Origin: Mucilaginibacter daejeonensis
GTDB taxonomy: Bacteria; Bacteroidota; Bacteroidia; Sphingobacteriales; Sphingobacteriaceae
Assembly (NCBI RefSeq): GCF_020783335.1
Contig: NZ_CP086068.1
Span: 2,170,001-2,234,000, forward strand
Length of the DNA stretch: 64,000 nucleotides
Direction: 5' to 3'
Of this stretch, positions 50,824 through 59,629 are shown piece by piece. The notes under the pieces are model-generated. The model ran no database searches and was not told the origin of the DNA. It worked only from the letters and a program-made list of their open reading frames with translations. Every line of letters starts with the position of its first letter. Position 1 is the first letter of the stretch. Made by a program: the position numbers and the translations under genes.

Positions 50824-51726
50824 TTATAATTTCTCCAAACTGATGTCGGCAATACCTTTGATCTCGGTCGAAAGTTCGCCTAACCAACCCAGGTCATAAG
50901 CGATCCCGGTTTGCACCTTGATAAAGTCGATACCTCGTAAGCTCACCTTGTTGCCACGGTTGTCGACCGCGTTAGCAATGTCAAGCTTGTCGCCACCGGG
51001 TGTGTTGTCTGCATAGCCATACTCAAAAGCATTGCTGGTAATGAAGGTAGGGTTGGTGCTGTTGATGTTGGTGGTAGGCAATAGTGGACCTTCTAATATC
51101 AACGTGTTCTTAGTGATCCACTCAGGATAGTAAGGTTGTTTGTGATACGTATTGGTCTTTACCACGCCTTTAACACCAAAACCATCCATCCAGGGTACAT
51201 CGTTGGTCGGTACGTCGGGGCGCGAATAATAAACTACCCAGTCACGTTTATAACCCGCTTTATCAGTTGCAGATCCCGCAAGTTCATACCAAACGTCATC
51301 AGGCAGTCCGTTACCATTACTATCGCGCATTACCCAAACCACGCCGGGTTCGGCATAACCGGTCGAAGCATTATTATAAATAATGATATCCTCTTTGTTC
51401 GGCTCATTCATTACTGTGTGATCAAAGCCCAGCACGATATTGCCACCATAAGCGCCAAGGCTTACCAAACCGGTCTTACCGTTCAAAACACCTTTTGCGG
51501 CATCCATGTTCCCGCTGCTGGTATTGATAAATTGTCCAGGGGCGGGCGAATAATCAAAAAGTTGCGTTACGTAGGCGCTGCTCTGCGCGGTCACCGGCCT
51601 GGTTGGTATGGTGTTGTCCGGCTCTTCGCCACCCTTTTTACAGGCTGCGAACAAGAGTATCGCTAATGACAGAACCAGTATTATCCTCGTTCTTGATCGA
51701 GATATGGCGAACATTGATGTGATCAA
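50824..51726 (-). CDS. Lipoprotein of the B12 uptake operon, unknown role
   Basis: The 300-residue protein has a type II signal sequence with lipobox LLFAAC, so it is lipidated and probably surface- or outer-membrane-anchored. The mature part includes DYSPAPGQFINTSSG and a long region with GYAEPGVVWVMRDSNGNGLPDDVWYELAGS. The start may be either of two ATGs five codons apart (51726 or 51711). It lies 3 bases downstream of a BtuG-like gene and is the last gene of the riboswitch-controlled unit, so a cobalamin-handling role is likely. I do not recognise the family. Confidence 0.82.
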   Translation of the reverse strand: MITSMFAISRSRTRIILVLSLAILLFAACKKGGEEPDNTIPTRPVTAQSSAYVTQLFDYSPAPGQFINTSSGNMDAAKGVLNGKTGLVSLGAYGGNIVLGFDHTVMNEPNKEDIIIYNNASTGYAEPGVVWVMRDSNGNGLPDDVWYELAGSATDKAGYKRDWVVYYSRPDVPTNDVPWMDGFGVKGVVKTNTYHKQPYYPEWITKNTLILEGPLLPTTNINSTNPTFITSNAFEYGYADNTPGGDKLDIANAVDNRGNKVSLRGIDFIKVQTGIAYDLGWLGELSTEIKGIADISLEKL

Positions 51727-51729
51727 TAA

Positions 51730-52848
51730 TTAATTTTTGTAATTATAATTAAATACTGCGTGTTGTGGCAATATTCCGGTCTCAAAACTGAATTTTTTGC
51801 GGCCGTTGCTTCCAAAGCAGATCACCTTGCCTACATTGCTGGTAAAACTAATGGCATCGGCTATATAAACATCATCGTTAAAATCATCGATGGTCAGGCC
51901 GTACATAACGCCGATCTTGGTGTCATCAGCTACAAAGTTGGTCGACGGCGTGCCAGTGCTTAAGTTGAGGTTCTTTAAAACCGGCGCAAAGGTAGTGGCA
52001 TCACTTACGCTTAAAAGGTATTTCCTGGTCGAGAAAGCCATTGCCGAGCCATAGTCAACACCGGCCACGGTCCCGGTAGAAACTTTGGTATCGGTCAGGC
52101 TGCTGATGCGATCCAGGTTACCAGGTATGTTCTTATAATCACCATAACTGATCACGTAAATGTCGCCGTTAGGAGCAGCAGCTACCCGCACCGGGTTTTG
52201 GGTGACAGTAATATCTTTGATCTTGGTAAAGGTGCGCAAATCCACTACTGATACGGTGTTTTTGCCCGATAGCAAATAATCGCTATTGGCCACGTATAGC
52301 TTGCCGTTGGCAACTGCCAGGCCTTCTAGGTATGGGGTCAGCATCACATCAGCTTCAATATTAAGCGTCGCTGTATCTATACGGCTCACCTTGCCATCAT
52401 AACGCGATACATAGGCTTTGCCCTGGTAAAAAGCAATGCTGCGTGGCAGATAACCATCGGCAGTTGAGTTAAATGAAATGCGTTTGATGGTCTTCCCGGT
52501 AGCCACGTTCATTACATCAACGAACGACTTTGGCGCACCTTGCATGCCGCTCACCACGCAATACATCTTGTTACCATAGCGCTCCAGATCAGTAGCGGTC
52601 TCACCAAGGGATGTGCCATTCACGCTTTTGTAAAAGGTCTTGTTGGCCACGTTCTTATTAATGTCGTAATAAGTGATCTCGCTATTACCCTGGCCATAGT
52701 TACCTTCGTTAAGCACATATACGCCGGCAGTGCTATTGATCTCAGGGTAAATGGTGTCATCATCCTTGCTGCATGAGCTAAATAAAAGGGCACAAGCCGC
52801 GACAACGATACCGATGTTCTGGCCAAGATGGAGTAGAGGTTTTTTCAT
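51730..52848 (-). CDS. BtuG-like beta-propeller lipoprotein 2
   Basis: The protein is 372 residues from the ATG at 52848; an earlier in-frame start lies in the neighbouring gene and is rejected. The type II signal ends LLFSSC. The mature part has repeated blades of the YncE/DUF5074 type, for example AGVYVLNEGNYGQGNSEITYYD, KTFVDVMN-like strands and PVRVAAAPNGDIYVISYGDY. BtuG lipoproteins cap BtuB and bind cobalamin with very high affinity at the cell surface in Bacteroides. A propeller here next to a BtuB receptor fits that role. It is paralogous to the next upstream gene. Confidence 0.88.
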   Translation of the reverse strand: MKKPLLHLGQNIGIVVAACALLFSSCSKDDDTIYPEINSTAGVYVLNEGNYGQGNSEITYYDINKNVANKTFYKSVNGTSLGETATDLERYGNKMYCVVSGMQGAPKSFVDVMNVATGKTIKRISFNSTADGYLPRSIAFYQGKAYVSRYDGKVSRIDTATLNIEADVMLTPYLEGLAVANGKLYVANSDYLLSGKNTVSVVDLRTFTKIKDITVTQNPVRVAAAPNGDIYVISYGDYKNIPGNLDRISSLTDTKVSTGTVAGVDYGSAMAFSTRKYLLSVSDATTFAPVLKNLNLSTGTPSTNFVADDTKIGVMYGLTIDDFNDDVYIADAISFTSNVGKVICFGSNGRKKFSFETGILPQHAVFNYNYKN

Positions 52849-52871
52849 GTTCGTATTTGTTATATATAATG

Positions 52872-54008
52872 TTAATAGACGAATGCAAAGCGTGAGGGGA
52901 TGTCGCCGGTGGTCACCTGCCATTTCTTTTTACCCGATGGGTCAAAGCAGTACAGGGTACCCGGCGTTACATAATCCTTAGCGTCAGTGATCAGTACATC
53001 CTTAGTGATAGGGTTCACGGCTATGCCGTATGGAAGCCTGATCTGTTTGTCGGTGCCATCGGTAATGAGTGCCCGGCTTGTATGGGTCTCGTTGGTGACG
53101 TCGATGGTGCCGTATAAGTAGGGTTGGGTTGCGCTGTTCCCATTAGTGCTGATAGTATAAAGCAGGTCATCATCCATGTACATATTGCGCACCGGTAGGT
53201 CGAACACTTTTTTGATCTGCTTGGTGGTCGAGCTTATCACGAATAGTTTGGGTATGATGGACTGATAATCGCCTCTTGACGTGACGTACAGATCACCAAA
53301 ACGATCGGCTTTAAGGCGCTCCAAATTGATCGCCACATCAATGCGGTCGGTCTCTTTGAAGCTATTGACATCTACAATAGATACTGTACGCTCATAATTG
53401 GAAGGGCTGTAGCCACCTGAGTTGGCCACATAGAGCTGATCGCCAATAACGGCCAGCTCTTCGGGTTGGCGGCCTACGTTCACCCGTCGTTCGATCAGTA
53501 ACGAGGCTGTATCTATTTCAGCCACTATACCATTAGGCGAATTAGGATCGCCCACGGTGCCAAGGTAAGCGCTCACGTAAGCTTTGTTTTGGCTAAAAGT
53601 AATGTAGCGGCCGTTGAGCAGATCGATTTGCTTAATGCGCTTGCCCGTGCGGGCGTTAAGCACCTCGATCTTGTTTGAATTATTGACCACGATGTACAGC
53701 TTGCTGCCATACACGGCCATATCGTTAGCCACATCGCCCAGTCCTTTAGTGACCTCGGGGTTAACGGCGGCATAGACGTTTTGATGGAACAACCCCGTGG
53801 TGTAGTCTACCCGGTCCAATGAGGCCTTGTTGAGGTTCATGTTGCCTTCGTTCAAGACATATAGACCTTTGACCTTGCTCGATGGGTCGGCCGGGAACAA
53901 GGTTTGGGTCGTTTCCTCGGCAGGCTTGGGATCTTTACGGCAGCTCGCTAAGAAGATCATGGAAGCAGCGACGGCAACTGTTATATATGATAGCTTTCTG
54001 ATGTTCAT
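52872..54008 (-). CDS. BtuG-like beta-propeller lipoprotein 1
   Basis: The 378-residue lipoprotein has a signal ending IFLASC. Propeller blades include KGLYVLNEGNMNLNKASLDRVD, NDMAVYGSKLYIVVNN, YERTVSIVDVNSF and DKQIRLPYGIAVNPIT. It has the YncE/DUF5074 architecture of BtuG. It lies 7 bases downstream of the btuB-like gene and 23 upstream of its paralogue, so both are expressed together. Two tandem propellers in one B12 operon is unusual. Confidence 0.88.
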   Translation of the reverse strand: MNIRKLSYITVAVAASMIFLASCRKDPKPAEETTQTLFPADPSSKVKGLYVLNEGNMNLNKASLDRVDYTTGLFHQNVYAAVNPEVTKGLGDVANDMAVYGSKLYIVVNNSNKIEVLNARTGKRIKQIDLLNGRYITFSQNKAYVSAYLGTVGDPNSPNGIVAEIDTASLLIERRVNVGRQPEELAVIGDQLYVANSGGYSPSNYERTVSIVDVNSFKETDRIDVAINLERLKADRFGDLYVTSRGDYQSIIPKLFVISSTTKQIKKVFDLPVRNMYMDDDLLYTISTNGNSATQPYLYGTIDVTNETHTSRALITDGTDKQIRLPYGIAVNPITKDVLITDAKDYVTPGTLYCFDPSGKKKWQVTTGDIPSRFAFVY

Positions 54009-54015
54009 TGTTGAC

Positions 54016-56064
54016 CTAATAAGTAAAACTGATGTTGAAGCGGTAATACCGGCCTGGCATAGGGTAGTTGGCGATCACATCATAATATTGATTAAAGACG
54101 TTGTTCACGTCGGCTCCTAACTTGAGTTGATGCTCATCAAGCCGGGTCTGGTAGTTCACCGATAGATCGTGTGTATACCAGGGCTCCACCCGGTTCTGTG
54201 GGATGTTGGCCCGTTGGTCGTAACGCTCGCCCGTGTACACAAAACTGTAGTTAAGGCTAAGTTTACGCCAAAGCAATCCGGCCAGTACGGTACCACTATT
54301 GACCGGCGTGTAGGGAATCTGTTGATCGGCGATCGCGTCAGCACTTGCGTCAAGGGCCTGCTGATAGGTATAGCTTAAACCGCCGTTAAATAAAAGCAAG
54401 CTATTGAGTTGCCATGTGGAGCGGATGTTGGTCTCGATCCCTTTGATGTTGACCTTGCCCACGTTTTGCATGGTCCAGCGGCGTAGGTTTTGACCCGGTA
54501 CTGCAATGATCTTGTTGTCGACCTTGTTATAATAAGCGTCAGTTTGGATGCTGATCTGCTTCAACGCTCCACGTTGAAGGGCGCGCTGAAAAGTAAAGCC
54601 GGCATCATACTGACGGCTGAACTCAGGCTGCAGATCGGCGGTGCCGATGAAGGTGTAATACAACTCATTGAAAGTAGGGATGCGGTAAATGCTTTTGTAA
54701 AAGCCTCGAAACCGGAAGGATGGATCTGGCAATGGTTGCCACGACGCCATTAGCGCCGGTGTGTACTTGATACGGTCGGGCGCAGATGTGCCTGAGTTAG
54801 TATGCTCGGTTACAAAGTTGCCCAGGAGGTTGCCCTGAACATCTAACCGATCGAACTTCAACTGCGTAGCCAATGCGGCTAACAGCGTATTGCGCGTAGG
54901 TTCGGCAAAGCGGTAGATATTGCTTTGCATCGTATTTCGTATGTAATCCGTGGATAATACGGTGCTCCAAAAGGTATTGATATTGAATTTATTAACTAAC
55001 GATAAATAGAGTTCTTGTTGATGGTAGCGACTATCAGACAACCCGTTTACGGTCACGATGTCGGGGTCAAGATAGCGCAACAGATCGTTGGCATATTTGG
55101 CGTGAGCCATTAAGCTATATACCTTGCCTAACCGCTGATAGGCCGACTGAATGAACAAATTGCGGTCCCATTCGCGCTGGGTATAGTTGAAACGGTTGGA
55201 CACGATAGCGCCTGGCAAACCGCGTTGTGAGGTGTACAGGTAGCCTTTGACCGACCAAGAGCTGCTATCAGCCAGCTGGCCTTGAAAACCAACTTCAGAC
55301 CGGAAGGCTTGTATGTCGCCGTTCTGCCTGATGGCCGTGGTGTCAAAGACGCCGTTGGTATACCTAAACTTGTACCGGCCATTTCCCTGTATATATTCGG
55401 TGCTGACCGACGAGCTAACCTTGGTGCTCAATTGGTGAGCCCATAATAGCGATGGTGCGAACAAGCCCATGGAGCCCGTTCTAATCGCTGCTTTGACCAC
55501 ATCATTATGCCCATCGCGGAATTGTGGAGCCTTGGCGGTCAAATAGATCGCACTACCGGCTGCCAGTCCTCTTGCCGGTTGAAAGATGGTGCTTTTCTGG
55601 GCGTTGTAAAGTTCTATCTCACCGATATTATCCAAAGAGAATTTGCTAAGATCCACCTGGCCGTTCTGAGCGTTACCCAGCTGAACTCCATCATAGAACA
55701 CCGCTACCTGGCTGCTACCTAAGCTACGCACGTCCACCGTTTTTAAGCCGCCCACGCCTCCATAATCTTTGAGCTGAGTGCCTGAAAAATACCGGATGGC
55801 ATCGGCTACCGAAAGGTTGTTCAGTCGTTCAAGGGCCGCGCCTCTGAGTACCTGTGCGGGTGTAGGAGAGGAGGCCGCCAACCCATTGCTGTTGCCCCAT
55901 ATCTGCACATCGCGCAGTTGATAGGTCTTGCTTGTATCAGGCTTGGTTTGAGCGTTCGCAACCACGCAACACTGACCGATCACCGCTAAAGTTGCGGCAA
56001 CGTACTTAAAAGACAATAAATACCTGTCACGCCTAAAGGGCATGTTGGGTACGGCAGTTCTCAT
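54016..56064 (-). CDS. btuB: TonB-dependent vitamin B12 receptor (BtuB-like)
   Basis: The 682-residue outer-membrane receptor has a signal sequence, then a plug domain (LRDVQIWGNSNG at the start, LGSSQVAVFYDGVQLGNAQNGQVDL, and EIELYNAQKSTIF). A 22-strand barrel ends in an aromatic-terminal YYRFNISFTY. No N-terminal SusC-type carboxypeptidase-like domain is present. The cobalamin riboswitch directly upstream identifies the substrate as cobalamin or a precursor. The start may be the ATG at 56064 or the one at 56043 (MPFRRDRY). Confidence 0.93.
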   Translation of the reverse strand: MRTAVPNMPFRRDRYLLSFKYVAATLAVIGQCCVVANAQTKPDTSKTYQLRDVQIWGNSNGLAASSPTPAQVLRGAALERLNNLSVADAIRYFSGTQLKDYGGVGGLKTVDVRSLGSSQVAVFYDGVQLGNAQNGQVDLSKFSLDNIGEIELYNAQKSTIFQPARGLAAGSAIYLTAKAPQFRDGHNDVVKAAIRTGSMGLFAPSLLWAHQLSTKVSSSVSTEYIQGNGRYKFRYTNGVFDTTAIRQNGDIQAFRSEVGFQGQLADSSSWSVKGYLYTSQRGLPGAIVSNRFNYTQREWDRNLFIQSAYQRLGKVYSLMAHAKYANDLLRYLDPDIVTVNGLSDSRYHQQELYLSLVNKFNINTFWSTVLSTDYIRNTMQSNIYRFAEPTRNTLLAALATQLKFDRLDVQGNLLGNFVTEHTNSGTSAPDRIKYTPALMASWQPLPDPSFRFRGFYKSIYRIPTFNELYYTFIGTADLQPEFSRQYDAGFTFQRALQRGALKQISIQTDAYYNKVDNKIIAVPGQNLRRWTMQNVGKVNIKGIETNIRSTWQLNSLLLFNGGLSYTYQQALDASADAIADQQIPYTPVNSGTVLAGLLWRKLSLNYSFVYTGERYDQRANIPQNRVEPWYTHDLSVNYQTRLDEHQLKLGADVNNVFNQYYDVIANYPMPGRYYRFNISFTY

Positions 56065-56175
56065 GTTGCGTGGTCAGTTAAAACCCACAGCGAACCGAAA
56101 ATTGTACACTACAAATGAAAAACACGAAAAGTATCTTCATTCAGCTTCAATCCGCGAAAGCTATGAATAAGTTAT

Positions 56176-56359
56176 GCGATCGGCAGGTATTCTGACTTGT
56201 TCCCCTTTACCCAGTCTTCCCGTTGGTGCGATGACCAACAGTGACCCAGATCGGATATCGGTTGAGTAGAACTTACAGCTGCGGGACAGTTCCGGAGTTA
56301 CACCGGATTCCCTTTTAATTACGGTGAGGCAGTGAGCCGCCGCAAACCAAAAGCAGGGC
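56176..56359 (-). promoter_or_regulatory. Cobalamin riboswitch
   Basis: Read leftward, the region contains the B12-box core GGAACTGTCCCGCAGCTGTA. It also has the upstream GCCTCACCG-to-GGTGTAACTCCGG region, the internal GGTCACTGTTGGTCATCGC arm, and the terminal CAGAATACCTGCC segment that closes the P1 stem. It sits about 110 bases before btuB. Adenosylcobalamin or a related corrinoid should bind it and lower expression of the receptor and lipoproteins. I see no clear terminator after it; regulation may be translational. The rest of the 56065-56442 gap shows no gene. Confidence 0.95.
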
Positions 56360-56429
56360 GAAAATAGTCAATGGGCAACTAATTATGCAGAAAAGAAGAA
56401 ATTAGATACAAATAGCAAGAATTTTCAAG

Positions 56430-56457
56430 AAAAAAGGGGTGATCATTCACCCCTTTT
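56430..56457 (-). terminator. Terminator overlapping the 3' end of the NtrC-type gene
   Basis: AAAAAGGGGTGA and TCACCCCTTTTT form a perfect 12-bp stem with a 4-base loop. The stop codon TGA and the last three sense codons lie inside it. Confidence 0.8.
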
Positions 56458-57843
56458 TAATCCAAATTTCTCGATCTTACTATATAAATGACTGCGCTGA
56501 ATATCAATGTCATCCGCAGTTTTTGACACGTTCCAGTTGTTCTTTTCGAGTTTGAACTTGATGTATTCACGCTCGGCAAAATCTTTGTACTCCTGGAAGT
56601 TCTTGAATTGCTCAAAATTCGTTTTCGGAGCGGCGGCCGTCTCTGCAGCTGCCGCAGTGGAAGCTGGCAATGCCGTAACAGGAGCCGATGGGTTAGCGAA
56701 CGAACGCACATCAGCATCGGTTATCACCTTATCACTCAGGATGATCAAACGCTCGATCATGTTACGCAACTCACGGATATTACCGGTCCAAGGCAAGGCT
56801 TTAAGTGCCTCTAAACCAGCTTCGCTGATGCGCTTGGTTGGCATGCCGTACTCGTTGCATATCTCCTCTAAGAAGCTGTTAGCCAGTAGTGGTATATCGT
56901 CACGGCGCTCGATCAATGGTGGCACGTGGATTAGGATTACACTCAAACGGTGGTAAAGGTCCATACGGAAATTGCCATCCTCGATCTCTTTAAGCAGATC
57001 TTTGTTGGTCGCTGCTACTACACGCACGTCCACCTCGATCTCTTTTTCGCCACCTACACGGGTAATGCGGTTCTCTTGCAAGGCACGCAGTACTTTGGCT
57101 TGTGCCGAATGGCTCATATCGCCGATTTCGTCAAGGAACAGTGTACCGCCATTAGCCGATTCGAACTTACCGATACGCTGCTTAACAGCTGAGGTAAATG
57201 AACCTTTTTCGTGACCGAACAACTCACTCTCGATCAATTCGGATGGGATAGCGGCACAATTGACCTCGATAAGCGGTGCGTTATGACGGTTCGATTTCTC
57301 ATGTAACCATCTTGCTACCAACTCTTTACCGCTACCATTAGCTCCGGTGACCAACACACGCGCCTCGGTAGGTGCAACGCGATCGATTGTCTCTTTGATC
57401 TTGAGTATCGACTGCGACTCGCCTAAGATCGGGCGAACCTTCGATACTTTACGTTTTAATACTTTGGCCTCGGTCACCAAACTACCGCGATCCAGCGCGT
57501 TGCGAACGGTGATCAGTAGGCGGTTAAGATCTGGTGGTTTCGATATAAAGTCAAAAGCTCCTTTTTTGCTGGCCTCAACGGCGGTCTCAACCGTACCGTG
57601 GCCTGATATCATGATGAACGGAAGGTCTGGTTTTAAGGCTAAGCCTTCGGTCAGTACCTCCATACCGTCCATACGGTTCATTTTGATGTCGCAGAGTACC
57701 AGATCGTAATCTTTCTTTTCGATCAGTTGTAGTCCGTCGATACCGTTATCTATATCTTCTACAGTGTAGTCTTCATATTCCAAGATCTCGCGCAGCGTGT
57801 TACGTATCGCGCGTTCGTCGTCAATAATTAAAATTTTCGCCAT
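56443..57843 (-). CDS. Sigma54-dependent response regulator (NtrC type)
   Basis: The 466-residue regulator has a receiver (D52 in VLCDIKMN), an AAA+ domain with Walker A GANGSGKE (167-174), and a Fis-type helix-turn-helix with KTADDIDIQRSHLYSKIEKFG. The sigma54-contact loop reads GSFTSA (214-219) instead of GAFTGA. An alanine/proline-rich linker (about residues 390-412) joins the AAA+ and DNA-binding parts. No kinase is adjacent, so the signal source is unknown. It sits between the B12 unit and the RNase P gene. Confidence 0.93.
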   Translation of the reverse strand: MAKILIIDDERAIRNTLREILEYEDYTVEDIDNGIDGLQLIEKKDYDLVLCDIKMNRMDGMEVLTEGLALKPDLPFIMISGHGTVETAVEASKKGAFDFISKPPDLNRLLITVRNALDRGSLVTEAKVLKRKVSKVRPILGESQSILKIKETIDRVAPTEARVLVTGANGSGKELVARWLHEKSNRHNAPLIEVNCAAIPSELIESELFGHEKGSFTSAVKQRIGKFESANGGTLFLDEIGDMSHSAQAKVLRALQENRITRVGGEKEIEVDVRVVAATNKDLLKEIEDGNFRMDLYHRLSVILIHVPPLIERRDDIPLLANSFLEEICNEYGMPTKRISEAGLEALKALPWTGNIRELRNMIERLIILSDKVITDADVRSFANPSAPVTALPASTAAAAETAAAPKTNFEQFKNFQEYKDFAEREYIKFKLEKNNWNVSKTADDIDIQRSHLYSKIEKFGLKRGE

Positions 57844-57923
57844 GTTTTTCTTTCAAGGAGGAGATAGTCTCAGATGCTAATATAGAGATCTGTACATTAA
57901 AACAAACACTTGTGCTTTTGTTT

Positions 57924-57962
57924 GAAAAAAATAACCCTTTGTGCAAATAAATGCGCAAAGGG
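57924..57962 (-). terminator. Terminator of rnpB
   Basis: CCCTTTGTGC / GCGCAAAGGG (57935-57944, 57953-57962) forms a stem with one non-canonical position, followed leftward by TTATTTTTTTC. Confidence 0.75.
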
Positions 57963-57975
57963 CTAAAAAACAGCA

Positions 57976-58345
57976 GCAAAATTATAAGCCGGGTTCTGTA
58001 CTGCGTGAGCAGTCTCTATCATTGATCTTGACCGGTCATCGCTGGCCGGTTCCAGCAACCTACCCATCCCAACGATGGCGCAAGCGCCATACAGAAGCGA
58101 GCAACTTCCATTTCGGGACCTATTTGGTCTTTCAACTCCTGAGGTTTACCGCAGGTATGATCACCCATACCCGCCGTGAGCTCTTACCTCACGTTTTCAC
58201 CCTTACCCTGCAAAGCAAGGCGGTATATTTTCTGTGGCACTGGCTGTCGCCCGCTGCAAGGCGCCTTCCCGTTAGGAAGCAGGATGCTCTATGTTGCCCG
58301 GACTTTCCTCCACCTGTATCTACAGGCAGCGATAGAGCCTTTTGC
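57976..58345 (-). ncRNA. rnpB: RNase P RNA (class A)
   Basis: Read leftward, the gene has the 5' CR1 motif GGAGGAAAGTCCGGGC and the 3' universal motif ACAGAACCCGGCTTATA. Terminal arms GCAAAA/TTTTGC close stem P1. The length is about 370 bases. It is the catalytic RNA that trims the 5' leader from tRNA precursors. Open reading frames on the opposite strand across this region (57941-58411 and 58176-58367) are not genes. The rest of the 57844-58521 gap holds only promoter and terminator signals. Confidence 0.95.
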
Positions 58346-58350
58346 AAGGA

Positions 58351-58358
58351 CAAATATA
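58351..58358 (-). promoter_or_regulatory. -7 element of rnpB
   Basis: TATATTTG on the minus strand lies 5 bases from the proposed RNA 5' end. Confidence 0.55.
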
Positions 58359-58521
58359 GCGCATTAAAGTATAACGTCAGGCCATCTTGTGATCTTCAAG
58401 CCCGATGTTAGAGCTATAACGCGTATAACGTTGGTTAAGAGCATGGTGGCATTTACATAGATAAGAACACACTTGATCTGGCCCGTGTTCATTACCTTTA
58501 GCGCTATCAGGATCACCATTT

Positions 58522-59601
58522 ATGGACACTAACACACCGATCATACATAGCAAACCTCATTTTGAGGTGCTTGATGGCTTAAGAGGCGTTGCCGCTTTGG
58601 CGGTGGTAATATTCCACTTTATGGAATGGGTATATACTGATCCTCCAAAAAATTTTATCGGTCACGGCTTTCTGGCGGTCGACCTGTTCTTTTGCCTTTC
58701 GGGCTTCGTGATCGGTTATGCCTATGACGACCGGATGGCCGATATAGGGGTCCTTGCTTTCTTTAAAGCACGGATCATCAGGCTACATCCGTTGGTGATA
58801 CTGGGTTCGGTATTAGGCCTTCTGGCTTTTTTGTTAGACCCATTCGGAGGGCATCCAGAGGCTTATAGCAGTGGGAAGATCATACTGGCGTTCGTCTGTT
58901 CATTACTGCTCATCCCGTTGCCGGTGATCGCCGATAGAGGGTTTAACCTGTTCAGCTTCAATGCGCCATCCTGGTCATTGTTTTGGGAGTATGTGGCCAA
59001 TATTGTTTATGCCTTAGTGCTTTGGCGCCTTGACCGTCGCTACCTGGTAGTTATGGCATTGCTCTCCGCTGGTCTTTTGGTTGGCGTTGCCTACCGCTCA
59101 GGCAACCTGCTTGGGGGATGGAGCGGGCCAACCTTTTGGGATGGTGGAGCCCGTATAGCTTATTCGTTCACGGCCGGTCTACTCATTTTTAGATATAAGC
59201 TGATCATCCGAAATAAGTTGCCTTTTATCGTTATCGCCGTTTTGTTATTCCTGGCGTTCATTTCGCCTCATACTCAGTTCAATTCGCTTACCGAACTTTT
59301 GATCGTGCTGTTTTATTTCCCGCTGATCATTATGATCGGGGCCGGAGCCGTCATAACAAACCGCACGAAAGCGTGTTGCACGTTTTTAGGTGATATATCC
59401 TATCCTTTTTATATGACACACTATGCGGTGATGTGGATGTTCGGCAATTATTATCTCGCTCATCATCCGTCCATGTCGATACTCGCTATGATCATTCCTG
59501 TCACCACAACATTACTCATCGGGATCGCGTATTTGGTGATGATCAAATACGATCGGCCTTTTAGGAATTATCTCAACCGAAAGTTTATGGGGCGAAGATA
59601 A
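58522..59601 (+). CDS. Membrane-bound acyltransferase family 3 protein (OafA/YrhL-like)
   Basis: The 359-residue protein has about ten membrane helices and the family-3 motif FEVLDGLRGVAALAVVIFHFMEW (residues 12-34), whose histidine is catalytic in relatives. A later LFFCLSGFVIGYAY segment and R-x-x-R (ARIIRLHP) are also typical. These enzymes O-acylate sugars, lipids or secreted molecules. The substrate is unknown, and no glycan cluster is adjacent. Confidence 0.9.
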   Translation: MDTNTPIIHSKPHFEVLDGLRGVAALAVVIFHFMEWVYTDPPKNFIGHGFLAVDLFFCLSGFVIGYAYDDRMADIGVLAFFKARIIRLHPLVILGSVLGLLAFLLDPFGGHPEAYSSGKIILAFVCSLLLIPLPVIADRGFNLFSFNAPSWSLFWEYVANIVYALVLWRLDRRYLVVMALLSAGLLVGVAYRSGNLLGGWSGPTFWDGGARIAYSFTAGLLIFRYKLIIRNKLPFIVIAVLLFLAFISPHTQFNSLTELLIVLFYFPLIIMIGAGAVITNRTKACCTFLGDISYPFYMTHYAVMWMFGNYYLAHHPSMSILAMIIPVTTTLLIGIAYLVMIKYDRPFRNYLNRKFMGRR

Positions 59602-59629
59602 CTTACATATAGCCAATGGTTTCACTGGT

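Noticed and set aside
51136..51666. 176-codon plus-strand open frame inside the B12-operon lipoprotein
   Set aside because: Antisense shadow; the minus-strand frame has a lipobox and protein-like composition.
57941..58411. Open frames of 156 and 63 codons on the plus strand
   Set aside because: They lie over the RNase P RNA gene and its terminator, whose sequence explains the region.
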